A stretch of 64,000 bases of DNA. Origin: Kondoa malvinella. Taxonomy: Eukaryota; Basidiomycota; Agaricostilbomycetes; Agaricostilbales; Kondoaceae. The notes under the pieces were generated by a model. It did not search any database. It was not told the origin of the DNA and worked only from the letters and a program-made list of their open reading frames with translations. This document shows positions 23,065 to 33,534 of this stretch, piece by piece. A program made the translations under genes and the position numbers. Position 1 is the stretch's first letter. Every line of letters begins with the position of its first letter. The stretch covers positions 2,885,783-2,949,782 of the forward strand of contig BCIM01000001.1 in the NCBI GenBank assembly GCA_039545315.1, in the 5' to 3' direction.

Positions 23065-24655
23065 ATGCCTGTCGTATCTCCTGATGTGATAGCCGGCATC
23101 ACGGCTGAAGTGCTCAGTCTCCCACCAGATGTCAATCCCTATAGCTGGCTAGCTGTAGCTATGCAGCAGCGCGTCTTGCCTCACTTGAGCAGCCCGACTT
23201 TTCAAGTGCTAATGTGGTTGGCTTTCGGCTTGCATGCGATCGCTTTGCTCTGCAATCTGACGACTCTTGTCGTTCGTGCTCGGGGCAAGGGTCTGTGGTT
23301 ATTTCGAAAGAACTCGGAAGGTTATATAGTGTCAGTGCTCTATCAGTTGCACCAGTCCGGTCGCTGATGATGTTCTGATGCAGACCAAATGTTGCCGTCT
23401 GTTTTGCTGTCATTGGAGTGGTATACTGCGTTATCGGCGTGGCTGCTCAATCCCAATGTGCACTCTACATGCTACCCGCGGTCCGCAATGACCTCTTGTG
23501 GTGCCCGGTCTGTGCGCTGTTCTGCTTGACGATACTTGCTTGGATGGAGGTATGGAGCACGGCTATATCGGTAATGACTATGGACGAGAATTCTTCGCAG
23601 TGAGTGCTGGCTATCTAACTGCTCGCCCAGAATTTGACAGCCTTGGTTTCTCAGCACTTCAACAGCCAAACCTCGCCTGTCGCCTTCACTGTTCAACCTC
23701 ATCTTTGCAAGTATTCCGATACTATACATCTGTTCACTTCCCGCCTTGATAGTCTTGTTGAACATGAGCTGGAACAATGTCATGAATACCATCAAAGGCG
23801 CATTGCATCGACTCGACAACGCTGCAGCGAGTTGGTCATCCGGTACGGTAGCGCTATCGGTTCTACAGCAGCTTGCCAAAGATTTTGCAAAGACCGAATC
23901 GTTCTTCTTGGATCTTGCATTATGGGAGAAAGTGATAGCGTGGTGCGAAATGGCCATCAATGCCGCTTTGCTGCTAGTGAGCAAGATGAAACTGATCGTG
24001 TCAATTGCTGATGTAGTGCAGGTTTGGCTTCCGCTCCTTATCCTCACTGTGAAGCAATTGCGCAGCCAAATCCATTTCATGACCAAGCAAACCAGCATCA
24101 ATACAAGCTCCATGGCATCTGATACCGCTTATCAGAGGAAGCTCGGCGATCTCATAGCTTTATGCAACCAAAGAATAGTCAATGCATGCGTTGGGTATGC
24201 GATGGGCTTGAGCTACGTTGGCGTTTGCTTGGTGCCCATTATAGCCGGCAGCGAAAAGCTAGCATCTTCTCCGGCAGTTGCACAAGCCTTCTTCCTCGGT
24301 GCGCTCAACAGCTTCTAGATTCGAGCAATGCTGATAGCTCTTACCAGGTGTTCCTTGGATCTATGCCGCTTTCGGAACGCCAACGAGCATGATTCTTTGC
24401 TATGTCTCGTATAAAACCTGCAAGAGACCTGTCGAATCAGCAAGTCGCTCCCCATCCAGTCAGAGCCCGTTCTCCAAGGCTGCTCAGCAATCTCTCAAGC
24501 AAGATGTGTCCTTTGCTACGCACAGCGGTATGTTCAAGTCCAAGTTACCAGTCACGGTCTGATCGTGATCGGCAGGCAACACATTCCAACATCATATCGA
24601 GCTACAAGAGACGAAGAGTGATGTGTGGAAGCAGGAGGAGCCACGCTCATGGTAG
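23065..24655 (+). CDS. hypothetical multispan (6-7 helix) membrane protein
   Basis: Not assigned to a family. Splicing gives an in-frame protein of about 400 residues with at least six hydrophobic helices: LMWLAFGLHAIALLCNLTTL, VAVCFAVIGVVYCVIGVAA, LLWCPVCALFCLTILAWMEV, AINAALLLVWLPLLILTV (formed across an intron at 23980-24021), VNACVGYAMGLSYVGVCLVP and FFLGVPWIYAAFGTPTSMIL (also across an intron). The loop between helices 3 and 4 is long and amphipathic (NTIKGALHRLDNAAASWSSG). A polar cytosolic-type tail ends EPRSW at 24653-24655. The topology would suit a fungal 7TM receptor-like protein, but no receptor signature is visible. The junction near 23720-23785 is the least certain. Confidence 0.55.
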
Positions 24656-24936
24656 TCGGATCAAGCGGATGAACGCTTTATAGTTGTTCAATTTGGACGG
24701 TCGCTGTACACCTCTTGGCTTACTACGACGATATCACGTGAATCTTGCTCTGTGTACATAGATCCAAAAGTGGACTCTTCAGCATGTAGACGGATTGCGT
24801 GTATAGAGGATTTATTGATAAATGACAGGCGCTTATTAGTTACTGGTCAATTTCTGACTTTCTGCAACAGCGACTTGGACGTCTCGATTCGTGAAGGTGT
24901 ACTAGACCTTTGTGGATTCCTCGCTGCGCCTAGGAC

Positions 24937-26474
24937 ATGGCAGAATCAAATGGTTTTAAAAGCCCCATGTCATCGAACGAAGCGTACGAGCTAGAAAGGC
25001 CAGCAAGTGCTCGTCTCTCAAGAAGCAGTAGTCTTGCAGCCTCTGTCGTAGAGACCCAAGCCTCAGTGCACGAAGAAGTGATTGCACAATCACTGATCGC
25101 TACTTCGGCAACGTAAATGCCATGTTCTTGCGTCCGACCAATATCTGAGTGACCTTGCTTCATTGCAGGAAAGAGGTCGTCATATGCCTTTCTGCGTTCT
25201 TGGTCGTCTTCACCGCTTGTGGTCTCAACTTCGCATTCGGCGTCTATCAAAGCTTGTACGAGGAGATGTCGGCGGAAGAAGCAACTCCCTTCACTGGCAG
25301 CACACCAGCTGAGATTGGTCTCATCGGAACCTTCTCAGTCGCCTTTATGCAAATTGCTGCTCCTCTCGCCAGTATTTGCATCAAGCGTTTCTCGCCGCGA
25401 ATAGTGCTTATCCTATCGGGAGTCATCTACTTTGTCGCTTGCCTGTCAGCTAGTTACAGCACTAAATTATGGCACTTCTGGCTCACTCAAGGCTTCCTCA
25501 TTGGCATTGCGTCTTGCCTTTCTTACATTACTGCCGTTACTGTTACACCAACTTGGTACACCAGACGACGGGGATTAGCAATGGGGATCATAACTTCCGG
25601 GACTGGTTTCGGCGGCCTGGTGTGGGCACCCTCTATTCGAGCAATGAACGCACAGCTCGGCTACCGAATTGCACTCCGGATCAATGGGTGCGCTGCGATT
25701 GCTGCGCTTTTCCTATGTGCCGCTGTATTAGATTGGGATGAAGCGAGCAAGATTAGATTGAAGCAGGAGAATGCTGCAGGGCACAGATCAGTTGCTGGTA
25801 CTTTCTTTGGTATAATCAACCTACGGGCAGCAAAGAGCAAAGCATTCGCAGCACAAGCTTTCGGTACAACCTTTCATGGTGCAGCATATTATATTCCCCT
25901 CTTCTACTACTCCTCCTACGCACAGACATTGGACTACAGCTCGACAACTGGAGCGAATTTTATTGCCATCAATAACGCTTGCAACGCGATAGGCAAAGTC
26001 GTCATTGGCTTTATCGCAGATCGCTACATCGGCAGAATCAATGCGCTAGTGCTTACTACTGCAATTGGCGCGCTCACGACCGCTACCTTATGGATTCCTT
26101 CTACACTTGCAAACGGCATGGGAAGCAGCAGAGGTCTCTTCATCGCCTTCCTTATCTTTAACGGAACCTTCACAAGCGCGTACGTTTCACTATTTCCCGC
26201 GTCCCTGGTAGAGATCTTTGGACCAGCCCAATTCGCTTCCGTCAATGGCCTTATCTACATGCTCAGAGGTCTTGCATGCTTGGTAGGAACTCCCATTGGA
26301 GGGGCGTTGATCAAAGGACGATCTTCTGGAATGCCAAAAGCATATTGGGCAACCGCTACCCTTACGGCGACTTTTCTTTGCGGCGCGGCTGTCTCGATGA
26401 TGTGGGTTTGGTATGAGGCGCGCAAGAAGCGGAAAGAGGTCGGACAGCCTGGTTGGCAGAGATGGCGCATATGA
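24937..26474 (+). CDS. MFS transporter, monocarboxylate-transporter-like
   Basis: Major facilitator superfamily protein of the MCT (SLC16-like/Mch) group. The start at 24937 gives MAESNGFKSPMSS and a Ser-rich cytosolic N-terminus. One intron (donor at about 25112, acceptor ttgcag at 25168) leads into a single long exon. The exon has twelve predicted helices, beginning AFLVVFTACGLNFAFGVYQS, the usual first helix of the group (fG.fq). The loop signature of MFS half 1 is present (TPTWYTRRRGLAMGIITSGT, then GFGGLVWAP), as is the start of half 2 (FHGAAYYIPLFYYSSYA) and GFIADRYIGRINALV. It ends PGWQRWRI at 26472-26474. About 490 residues. Likely substrates are monocarboxylates or riboflavin-like molecules, as for other fungal members; specificity cannot be read from sequence. 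Confidence 0.85.
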
Positions 26475-26676
26475 CATGAAGAAGCCGTTCGATTGCTTCA
26501 CGGAACCCCGGCGCAGCGAAACTACAGTATGTGTTTCGGCAAAATCTGATTGCAACATTCATGCTGACTGGTGCTATGCGCCCTAGTTCAACACGATGCA
26601 CAATCCTGTGGCTCGCTTCTGTTACCAATCTCGGCGCATGTCGAAGCAGCGGACCACTGCGAACGAGTGAAACAGC

Positions 26677-27251
26677 ATGAGCAAGCAATTGAATGGGTGG
26701 CAATCAGCGCACAACAAAGTCATCTCAACGTCACGGCGAAATTCGGGGCACAGCGGATTGCGAACAACAGCGACCGTCTCTCTGCATGTTGCTGTGTCTG
26801 TATTTGTCTGTGCCTCCCCTGCAGATCTTTTCAAGCTTCTCAAAACGACGAGTAGTCAGGAACAGCAGAGCAAGCTTGTGCACAGTAAGCTACTAGGCGA
26901 CAAAAGGATTGCCCAATCTTATCAGATGGCGAAAGCGGAAGAACGTTCCACAATGCTCGATCAATGCGACATCATTCACCAAGCCAAGTTCTTTCACACG
27001 TACTTTTGTCTCACCTGCGGTCTTTACTATTTTCCAGATCCATCAAATGCCAGAGATGACAGCTGCAAGTCTCCCTTCAAGCTTTGCAGCGGGTGTGTGA
27101 AACAACTCTTGATGCCAAATGACTGGCTAACAGAAGTCGCCAGTTGCGCTGTAGCTACTACTGCTCCAAAGAATGCCAGGCTGTGGATTGGAAGGCAAGC
27201 CACAAGAAGACTTGCCTTGGCAAGAGTCGCGACAAGGGCGCAACAGTCTAG
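26677..27251 (+). CDS. MYND-type zinc-finger-like protein
   Basis: The C-terminal segment CSYYCSKECQAVDWKASHKK followed by TC matches the second half of a MYND zinc finger (C...C...CQ..dWk.Hk..C), a protein-interaction domain. The first Cys pair is LCSGC, just before a short intron whose acceptor could be ...aacag or ...gccag. The alternatives change the spacing between the Cys pairs, so the domain may be complete or slightly irregular. The upstream frame opens at an ATG at 26677 and is polar, with a second Cys pair (YFCLTCGLYYFPDP) that could bind metal. The stop is TAG at 27249-27251. About 175 residues. No partner is suggested by neighbours. The N-terminal half is weakly supported. Confidence 0.5.
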
Positions 27252-27527
27252 GCAGTAAGAGGCAGCAACGGAGAGATATGGGAATCACCAGTGGAGTGTT
27301 CACTTCCTAGCGAAGCTAGATTGTAGCGAGAAGCTAGGACGGCGTTGTGGGTTTCGGTATTGGACAAGCGCATTCGCGTATGTACAAATCGTTGGCAGCA
27401 TGATACTGCTTGACGTCCGACTCTATCCTGTACTTTCTGCCAGCTAGACTGTCGCAAGACTGCATCATCATCTCGCGGTACAGCTTTCCAAAAGTTCTTC
27501 TGCTAATTGTAATCCACAACTTCGGTC

Positions 27528-27977
27528 ATGCCTCGCGCCCAAGGTCTCAGTCGGCGCAACGTGAAGGGTTCTAAATGGCACGGCAAGGGTTATAGAGAAG
27601 ATGGGGATCTTTATGTGCAGCTCAAGCGTGCTTGCTACGAAAGACAGTGTGCATTTCAAAGTCCCGTCGAAAGACATGCCAGCAATTCTCCTTCCTTCAG
27701 ATTCAGCCGAGGACACCCAGTAAACGAAAATCAGACCATAGAAGCCTTTCATCAAGCTCTCATACGCGATTTATCGTCGGAAGAGGGGTTTCCATTACCT
27801 GCGAATCTGGGGCTCAGAATCGAAATCCAAGCTTTCCGAGGCAAGCACTTCAACGTCTGTCAAGATCTGGTCAAAGAGCATTTCGATGGCGGGGAGACTG
27901 TGTATGCCAAAGTGTTTGCCGAGGACGGTAACCAATGGGTGAACGCGTACCCCCAGGGCTGGATTCCGAGGGCTTGA
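27528..27977 (+). CDS. hypothetical 149-residue protein, single exon
   Basis: Not recognised. One uninterrupted exon from ATG 27528 (MPRAQGLSRRNVKGSKWHGK) to TGA at 27975-27977. The N-terminus is basic; the rest is mixed and globular-looking (LPANLGLRIEIQAFRGKHFN, then VCQDLVKEHFDGGETVYAKV). No signal peptide or membrane helix. Lack of introns is unusual for this window and might indicate a young gene or one from elsewhere. It lies just upstream of repeat copy B. Confidence 0.5.
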   Translation: MPRAQGLSRRNVKGSKWHGKGYREDGDLYVQLKRACYERQCAFQSPVERHASNSPSFRFSRGHPVNENQTIEAFHQALIRDLSSEEGFPLPANLGLRIEIQAFRGKHFNVCQDLVKEHFDGGETVYAKVFAEDGNQWVNAYPQGWIPRA

Positions 27978-28077
27978 GCATAGTCCGCTCATAGCTGTCA
28001 CTTGGAATGTATATTAGAGACCCGTAGGAGTATCCAAGTAGCTGTTTTGCCTGGTCAACGTTGGAAGTCATAGAATA

Positions 28078-28275
28078 GAGGGAAAGCAATAATATGCTTG
28101 CTGCTGGTCACACTGGCACAGACAGAAATACACAGAGCAGTGCAAAGGAAATTAGACAGGCAGAGACAGTGGCATGGGAGCAAGAAGCAGAAAATCGTGA
28201 TGCTGCAGGTCTTTCGGCAACGTCCAAGCCGCTTTCAACATGAGTTATAACGGGTGCGTGACAGCAGCTATAACC
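28078..28275 (+). repeat. dispersed repeat, copy B (promoter, start codon and first intron of CWC21)
   Basis: Partner of 21345-21559. Here the repeat runs into the CWC21 start codon (28240), the 14-nt first coding exon and the 5' part of intron 1, so it is probably the ancestral, functional copy. It contains a small perfect hairpin near its left end (agcaa taatatgc ttgct), conserved in both copies. Confidence 0.8.
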
Positions 28276-29776
28276 AATTTTTACGCATGCTAATGCTTTC
28301 TGCTAGTATCGGTTTGTCAACTCCGCGAGGATCTGGCACAAATGGCTATGTTCAAAGAAACGTAAGCTTTTGCTCTCTGGCTCCTGCACGTTGCTAAACG
28401 CCGCGACAGATGTCCAACTTACGACCCCGTGATGACCTGCGCAACGCACCACAAGACTTCAAATCAGAGTATCGACACCGAGAACCTGACGCAGGCATCT
28501 TGGACCACGAGAGGAAACGTAAAGTCGAGGTCAAGTGTTTGGAGCTACAACTACAACTGGAAGAGGACGAGAGCATGTCTGAGGAACAGGTGCAAGAGCA
28601 TGTGTCTGCCTTGAGGAATAAATTGTTGGCTGCCGGTCAGCCTGTCAAGACTGGTAAACTGTAAGTCGTTGTCTATTGATCATGCTACGCATGATCATCA
28701 GACGTCGCATTTACAGGATGGAAACGCACGAAATTGCAGCGGCGAAACAACAAGAAAACGCAAAGATGATGAACGCGTTTGGTATCAACCCTTTGACATA
28801 CAAAGAAGGTTTCGCATTCGATCAAGAAGGGCAAGCTGAGCTGGCAGAGAGAGAAAAGGCAGAGCGGGAAGAAAGGAAACTAGCAATGGAACAGCAGCGG
28901 AAAGTCGAAGATCAACGGAGAGCTGAATTTGAGGTCGAGAGAAGGAAACAGGCTGCTGCTACTGCTGAAAAGCTACGTGTGCAAAGGGAAGAAGCGGCTG
29001 CTGAATCTGCTCGGGTAGAGAAAGAAAGAGCTATCGGTCAGCCTTACTTCCCTTTCAATATGAAGGCATACTGAAACTGGAGATGGATGACAGAACGAGA
29101 ACGTATGCAAGCTGAAATCGATGCGCTCAAAAAGTCCGACCGAGAGAGGGACAGCAGACACTCAAACCGTGACCGATCAATGAGTCGTTCTCCCAGCCCA
29201 CCTCGACGTAGCACAAGAGACGATCGCCGTTGCTCTCCATCACCAGATCGTAGACGCCGCCGCAGTCCTTCTCGTTCCCGATCACCTGAACCAAAATCCA
29301 GAGGTCGACCTATTTCCCGCTCTCCCAGTCCACCGTCGCGTTCTCGCGGCGGAGGCAGACGATCTTCCCACTCCTCTTCTCGATCTCGCTCACCTCCTAG
29401 AAAGAGATCACCTTCGCCTCGTCGACGTGATTACTCAAGATCTCCTCGATTTTCTCCCGATCCGCCGCGCAGAAGGGATTCTCCACCTCGCAGACGACTT
29501 TCAAGAAGTCCACCTTCTCGCAGAGTCCGCTCACGCTCACCAATCAGACGCAGGGATGACAGTCCACCAAGACGTCGAAGTTCAATCCGCTCTCGATCTC
29601 GCTCCCCTCCGAGAAGAGCCAATCGTCCTTCGCCCACTCCGCCTAGGAGAAGAAGAAGTTTGACGCCTGAGCCAGTCAAGGGCAAAGCTACAGAAAGGGT
29701 CAGGAGCGTTAGTCCTAGAGTTGCGAGCAAGGATAGGAGGGAGAGAAGCGGGAGCGAAATGTCCATGTCTGATTAG
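28240..29776 (+). CDS. CWC21: spliceosomal CWC21/SRRM2-like protein with RS domain
   Basis: Spliceosome component that contacts Prp8 and Snu114 near the catalytic core. A 14-nt first exon (ATGAGTTATAACGG) is spliced to yield MSYNGIGLSTPRGSGTNGYV then QRN, the invariant N-terminus of the Cwf21/SRm300 family. The cwf21 domain follows (DHERKRKVEVKCLELQLQLE, then EEQVQEHVSALRNKLLAAGQ). The next exons give ETHEIAAAKQQENAKMMNAF and a long charged coiled coil (EREKAEREERKLAMEQQRKV). The last exon is a long Arg/Ser domain (SRSPSPPRRSTRDDRR and similar) ending EMSMSD at 29774-29776. It is longer than yeast Cwc21 because of the RS tail and so closer to metazoan SRRM2 in plan. Five exons, about 420 residues. 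Confidence 0.92.
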
Positions 29777-30016
29777 GGTTGCAATTCTTTATGATTGCAG
29801 ATTGAAATGCTTGTATAGTCAGATACGCGATGTTCTTGCGCAGGATAGACCAGTCACTCGAGATGACCAGAGACTGTGATGATGCAACAACAGAGTAGTC
29901 CGTGTCTACAAATCATACGAATACACAATACTCCTGTGACCAACAAGCATGCATGTATGACCCTATATCTGCAGGATCAGCTGAGCAGGTCGAGCAAAGT
30001 GCAGAGCATAATGTAC

Positions 30017-30914
30017 CTATGATTCATCGTTGCGCAACCCACCGTCAACCCATGTAAGCCTATGGCGAAGTACGAGCTCTTCTTCTTCTTGCTGTTTCAC
30101 TGAACAGCCCTCTTTTGCTTCAATGAGGACTTGGGCCGAGCAAGCTTGAGACGGCGTAGGCGCTTCATCTGAACTGTCGAATGAAGCAGATTCATTGGAA
30201 TCGTCGGTGAATGTGAGGGTACTGGACGAAGACGCGACGGCATAGCTGCGTGCTTGACTTTGACTTTCGATAGCAAGCAGTCGAGTAGAGATGTAACCTG
30301 TCTATATCTTCAGCAGGCTAAGGCAAATCTTAGGTCTGATGGCCTACTTGAGAGCGAGTATAGCTTCGCAATAATCTCCGCTGTATTATTCAGCAAAACT
30401 CTTACGCTTCAGCAATAGGCGCTCACCGTCAAGCAACTCCTTGACGAAAAGACTACCACTCGCCCGAGGATAATACTTCTGCAGATCCACGTATGCCGCT
30501 CCTCCTCTTCCCAGTATCGCGTCCAGACCTTCCACAAAATCCATCAACTTGTTTCTGTTGGCTTTAAAGCTAACATCCTCTTCCTTTCTTAAAGCCGCCT
30601 CTAGGTCCCAGTAAGTACTTCTTGCATATTTCGCCAATATGCCAATTTCTTCGTATAAGTGCACTTCACAGAAGGGAAGGCTTTCAGAGGCTGGAAAAAA
30701 CGAAAGGCAATTCTGTCTGTATCGCCTGGGGTATACCATAGTTGGTATGAGCCATTGGCTTTCCGAGTGACCTCGCCAGTCATTCACTTGTAGGTTCAAG
30801 ACAAGAAGAATCCGGATTTTGACTAATCACAGGAACCATAAGAATTACAATTTCATCCACAGCTGACATAACACGCACAATACAACCGTGCTTCAGTCGT
30901 AGACCCCTATGCAT
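30017..30914 (-). CDS. hypothetical protein, about 230 residues
   Basis: Not recognised. With ATG 30914 (MHRGLRLKHGCIV) and three GT-AG introns, the frame runs without stops through WLIPTMVYPRRYRQNCLSFF and a helical segment (LAKYARSTYWDLEAALRKEE, then KLMDFVEGLDAILGRGGAAY). Two short exons follow (ELLD joined to AEIIAKLYSLSSYISTRLL), then an acidic Ser-rich tail ending GGLRNDES at 30017-30019. The helical middle could be an interaction domain. Convergent with CWC21 across 240 bp. The first intron (donor gtgtta) is the weakest join. Confidence 0.5.
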
Positions 30915-31155
30915 TGTGAGAATCAGCGCGTCGTTGTACGAGTGATGAGAAAAGACACGACGAGGCCAGAAAGACGGAAAGCAAGGAAGGACATCTGAGG
31001 GAATGGGATTGTGGGGAATGGACCAAAGCAGAGCATTGCTCAAGTATATTACATCTGTCGACCTAAGTCAGTCGCGCAAAGGCCGTGTAACAGCAGACTC
31101 ACCTCAACCAAATCCCTTTTACTGGTCTACATACCCTCCAAATACTACAATGAGA

Positions 31156-32602
31156 TCACAAGATCAGAGTCGCACGGTAGCACAGCGAAAGGAAGCCTAC
31201 ACCCATAGTGTGATGCTTTTGCAAGCTCATGACTTTCGCTACGAATGCTTCCAAGTGAAAAATCGCTTTGGTGCCAATTTTGAGTCGATGCTCAAACATG
31301 GCTGCACATCGAACAATGTGCGGTTTGAGCGTCTCGTCGACTCGTTCTACTAGCCTTTTGGTGATTGTCTATGCAGAGAATCAGCATTGGCTCAAGAAAG
31401 GTCTGAGAGAAAGCTTTTACAGAAATGACCAAAGTAGGAGGAATGCAATGCACCAAGAGCTCATACAGACTTCCGCGCACTTCCAACAGCCTCTCTGGAC
31501 TTTGTTCGCTCAAAATCTTTTCGGCAACCTGAGAACAATACTTTTCCCAATCGGGTCTAGGAATCGTATCGAGTCCTTCTTTCGTGTTGGGGCTAATGGA
31601 AGTAAAGGCTGGATCTTGAGTGTGCAGCGCTTCGAGGGAAAGTAGAGCGCGACGAAGGTTGCCGTTTGAATTTCGGGCGAGCATTTCGGCTACGTGTGTT
31701 GGGACGGTGAGTTTTTCTTTGCCTGCTACATAGGAGATGACTTTGCAGATCTGTCATCATCACCGCGCAGCACTCAGCAATCTGAGAGTCTGCGCAAATG
31801 GTACTGACCTCTTCTTGTGAAGGTGCGCCAACCCGAAGCAAGAGACAACGACTTCGTATCGGACCGATGATGCGACTTGTAGAGTTTGCACAGAGGATGA
31901 TTCGTAGATTACCAGTGTACTCTGCTCGTCATCAGCTTGATTCTACGCGGAATAGCGAAAGTGCTCACTCTCCATGGTTCGACGTAGGGCAGACTGAGCG
32001 TCTCGTGAGAGCAGATCAGCTTCGTTGATGACCACAACTGTGCACCAGTTAACAACCTGCAGCGGTAACGAGACCGCAGGATGTTGAGAGCGCACCTTTG
32101 AATCGTTTTTGAGCATTAAGATCGACCTGCTGCGTCTGAGCGATTTCTTTCAAGATGTCTTGTACCACATGACGATCCCAGTTTCCCACATCACTGGTGC
32201 CCAGACTTGAGCTCTCTCACAATATCAAAATGGGCGGGAAACTGACCTCGGCGTGAGTTCAATGTGATAATTGCTCTGCACGACATTCACGTCCAATTTC
32301 CTTTTCGAAGGAGTCAAGAAGACACGTTGATCTATCCTGAGCTGACCACATCGCCGTTTGTGAGCCGAGGTATACCCAGCAGCATGACAAGCGAGATAAC
32401 GGACCTTCTCTACCCCTTTGCCATACAATTCTTTAAGCGTGCACATGATTCTCGTCTTTTTCCCTGCGCCTGATGGACCGTAAACGAGTAAATGAGGGAA
32501 ATCTTGTCCTGTTCCAGCTAAAGCGCGAATTCGCTTAGACAAGTCATGGTGGTAATGCAGCTTGTCTAGGTCGTTGGGACGATGCGCGTCTACGTAGAGC
32601 AT
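31156..32602 (-). CDS. RFC5: replication factor C small subunit (yeast Rfc5 / human RFC3)
   Basis: Clamp-loader subunit that helps load PCNA at primer ends in the nucleus. The start at 32602 gives MLYVDAHRPNDLDKLHYHHD, the W/YVDkyRP opening of RFC small subunits. A Walker A of the Rfc5 type follows (LLVYGPSGAGKKTRIMCTLK), with the extra Lys typical of this subunit. Next come SKRKLDVNVVQSNYHIELTP and the collar-domain precursors (LRVGAPSQEEV and ARNSNGNLRRALLSLEALHT). The C-terminal collar contains KYCSQVAEKILSEQSPERLL then LVHCIPPTLVIS. The last exon (AAMFEHRLKIGTKAIFHLEA, FVAKVM) ends at TGA 31156-31158. Six or more exons, about 380 residues. Confidence 0.92.
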
Positions 32603-33534
32603 CGCACGTATGGTACGTAGAAGGTGGGAGGGCCTTGTAGAATGTCGGGTGCTTGGTCGTGACGAGTTGAGAGAGACGACGCGCCAAATCAGTCGAACAC
32701 AGGTTACATATGCAAGTAGTCCCTCATGCTGTCTCTATTGCTACATGACCTATTAACCTTACTGCATGCTAGCAAGGAGCGAGCAATTGTATGTAGGCAG
32801 CCTGGTCGCTTGCATGAGTTGTTGTCAAAGAATGCCTCTCAACCCTCGATCAGCAAGTGAACTTCTGTACGCGCACAAAGATACACCAGAGCACAGAGTT
32901 ACATAGGGCAAGAAACTTGGAAGAATATGATGTGAACTTTTGAAGGGAGTCGAGCGAGATAAGCCCCGAAAGTCAAAGCTTTTTGAGCCTGGCACAGTAC
33001 AATCAATAGAAGCAAAAGCAAAAGCAATATCGGGAGCGAAGGAGGAGACGCCCAATCATTTGGACGGAAACAATTGGGCTGTGCGAACTTGCAGCACGCG
33101 TCTCAGGCCGCCTATCGGAACAAGATAGCTTTGTGACACAAGATAGATACGAGGACATCTAGGCAGGTAGAGAGGAATGAACGACGGAGACAGTCCAGAG
33201 GTAGAGGTAAGCTCAGACAAGTTGATCGATGGACGGGCCAGCAGATCAAGGGAGGCTGCACAAAGCGCAGAGAGAGTTGATCATAGCTGCAGCATGCAGA
33301 CAGCAGCGCAAATGAGATGCCTCTTTACCATTTCAATTGGCTGTCTGAAAGCAAGGATGTTATAATTTCCTCTCCTTGCTCAGCGACTTTGACGAACTCC
33401 TTTTCTAAGGTATAGAATAGGACGTACGTGATCACACAGCAATACCACTGGCATACGCTGATAGAGCGGCGCGGGAATCCAGACATCGTATACAAGCCGT
33501 CAACCTTTCACCCAAAAAGCGACTCACTTAGTTC
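32603..33534. other. longest gene-free stretch, 932 bp, between RFC5 and the BZW gene
   Basis: Divergent promoter region with more space than usual here. No coding frame over about 75 codons looks real. Visible items are a purine-rich tract (about 32930-33350), a triple gcaaaa-like repeat at 33009-33027, and an inverted repeat cccaat...attggg at about 33051-33078 able to form a hairpin. An unannotated non-coding RNA is possible but nothing identifies one; no tRNA-like arms were found. Confidence 0.45.

Noticed and set aside
24937..27251. Secondary-metabolite or uptake cluster around the MFS transporter
   Set aside because: The neighbours are a membrane protein, a MYND-like protein and orphans; no biosynthetic enzyme or pathway regulator is present.
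21345..28275. The two repeat copies as ends (LTRs) of a 6.9-kb retroelement
   Set aside because: The interval contains an MFS transporter and other host-like spliced genes, no reverse transcriptase or integrase, and one copy ends inside CWC21.
29431..29766. 111-codon minus-strand frame opposite the CWC21 RS domain
   Set aside because: Arg/Ser codon repeats automatically open the antisense frame; the Leu/Gly/Arg-rich translation is an artefact.
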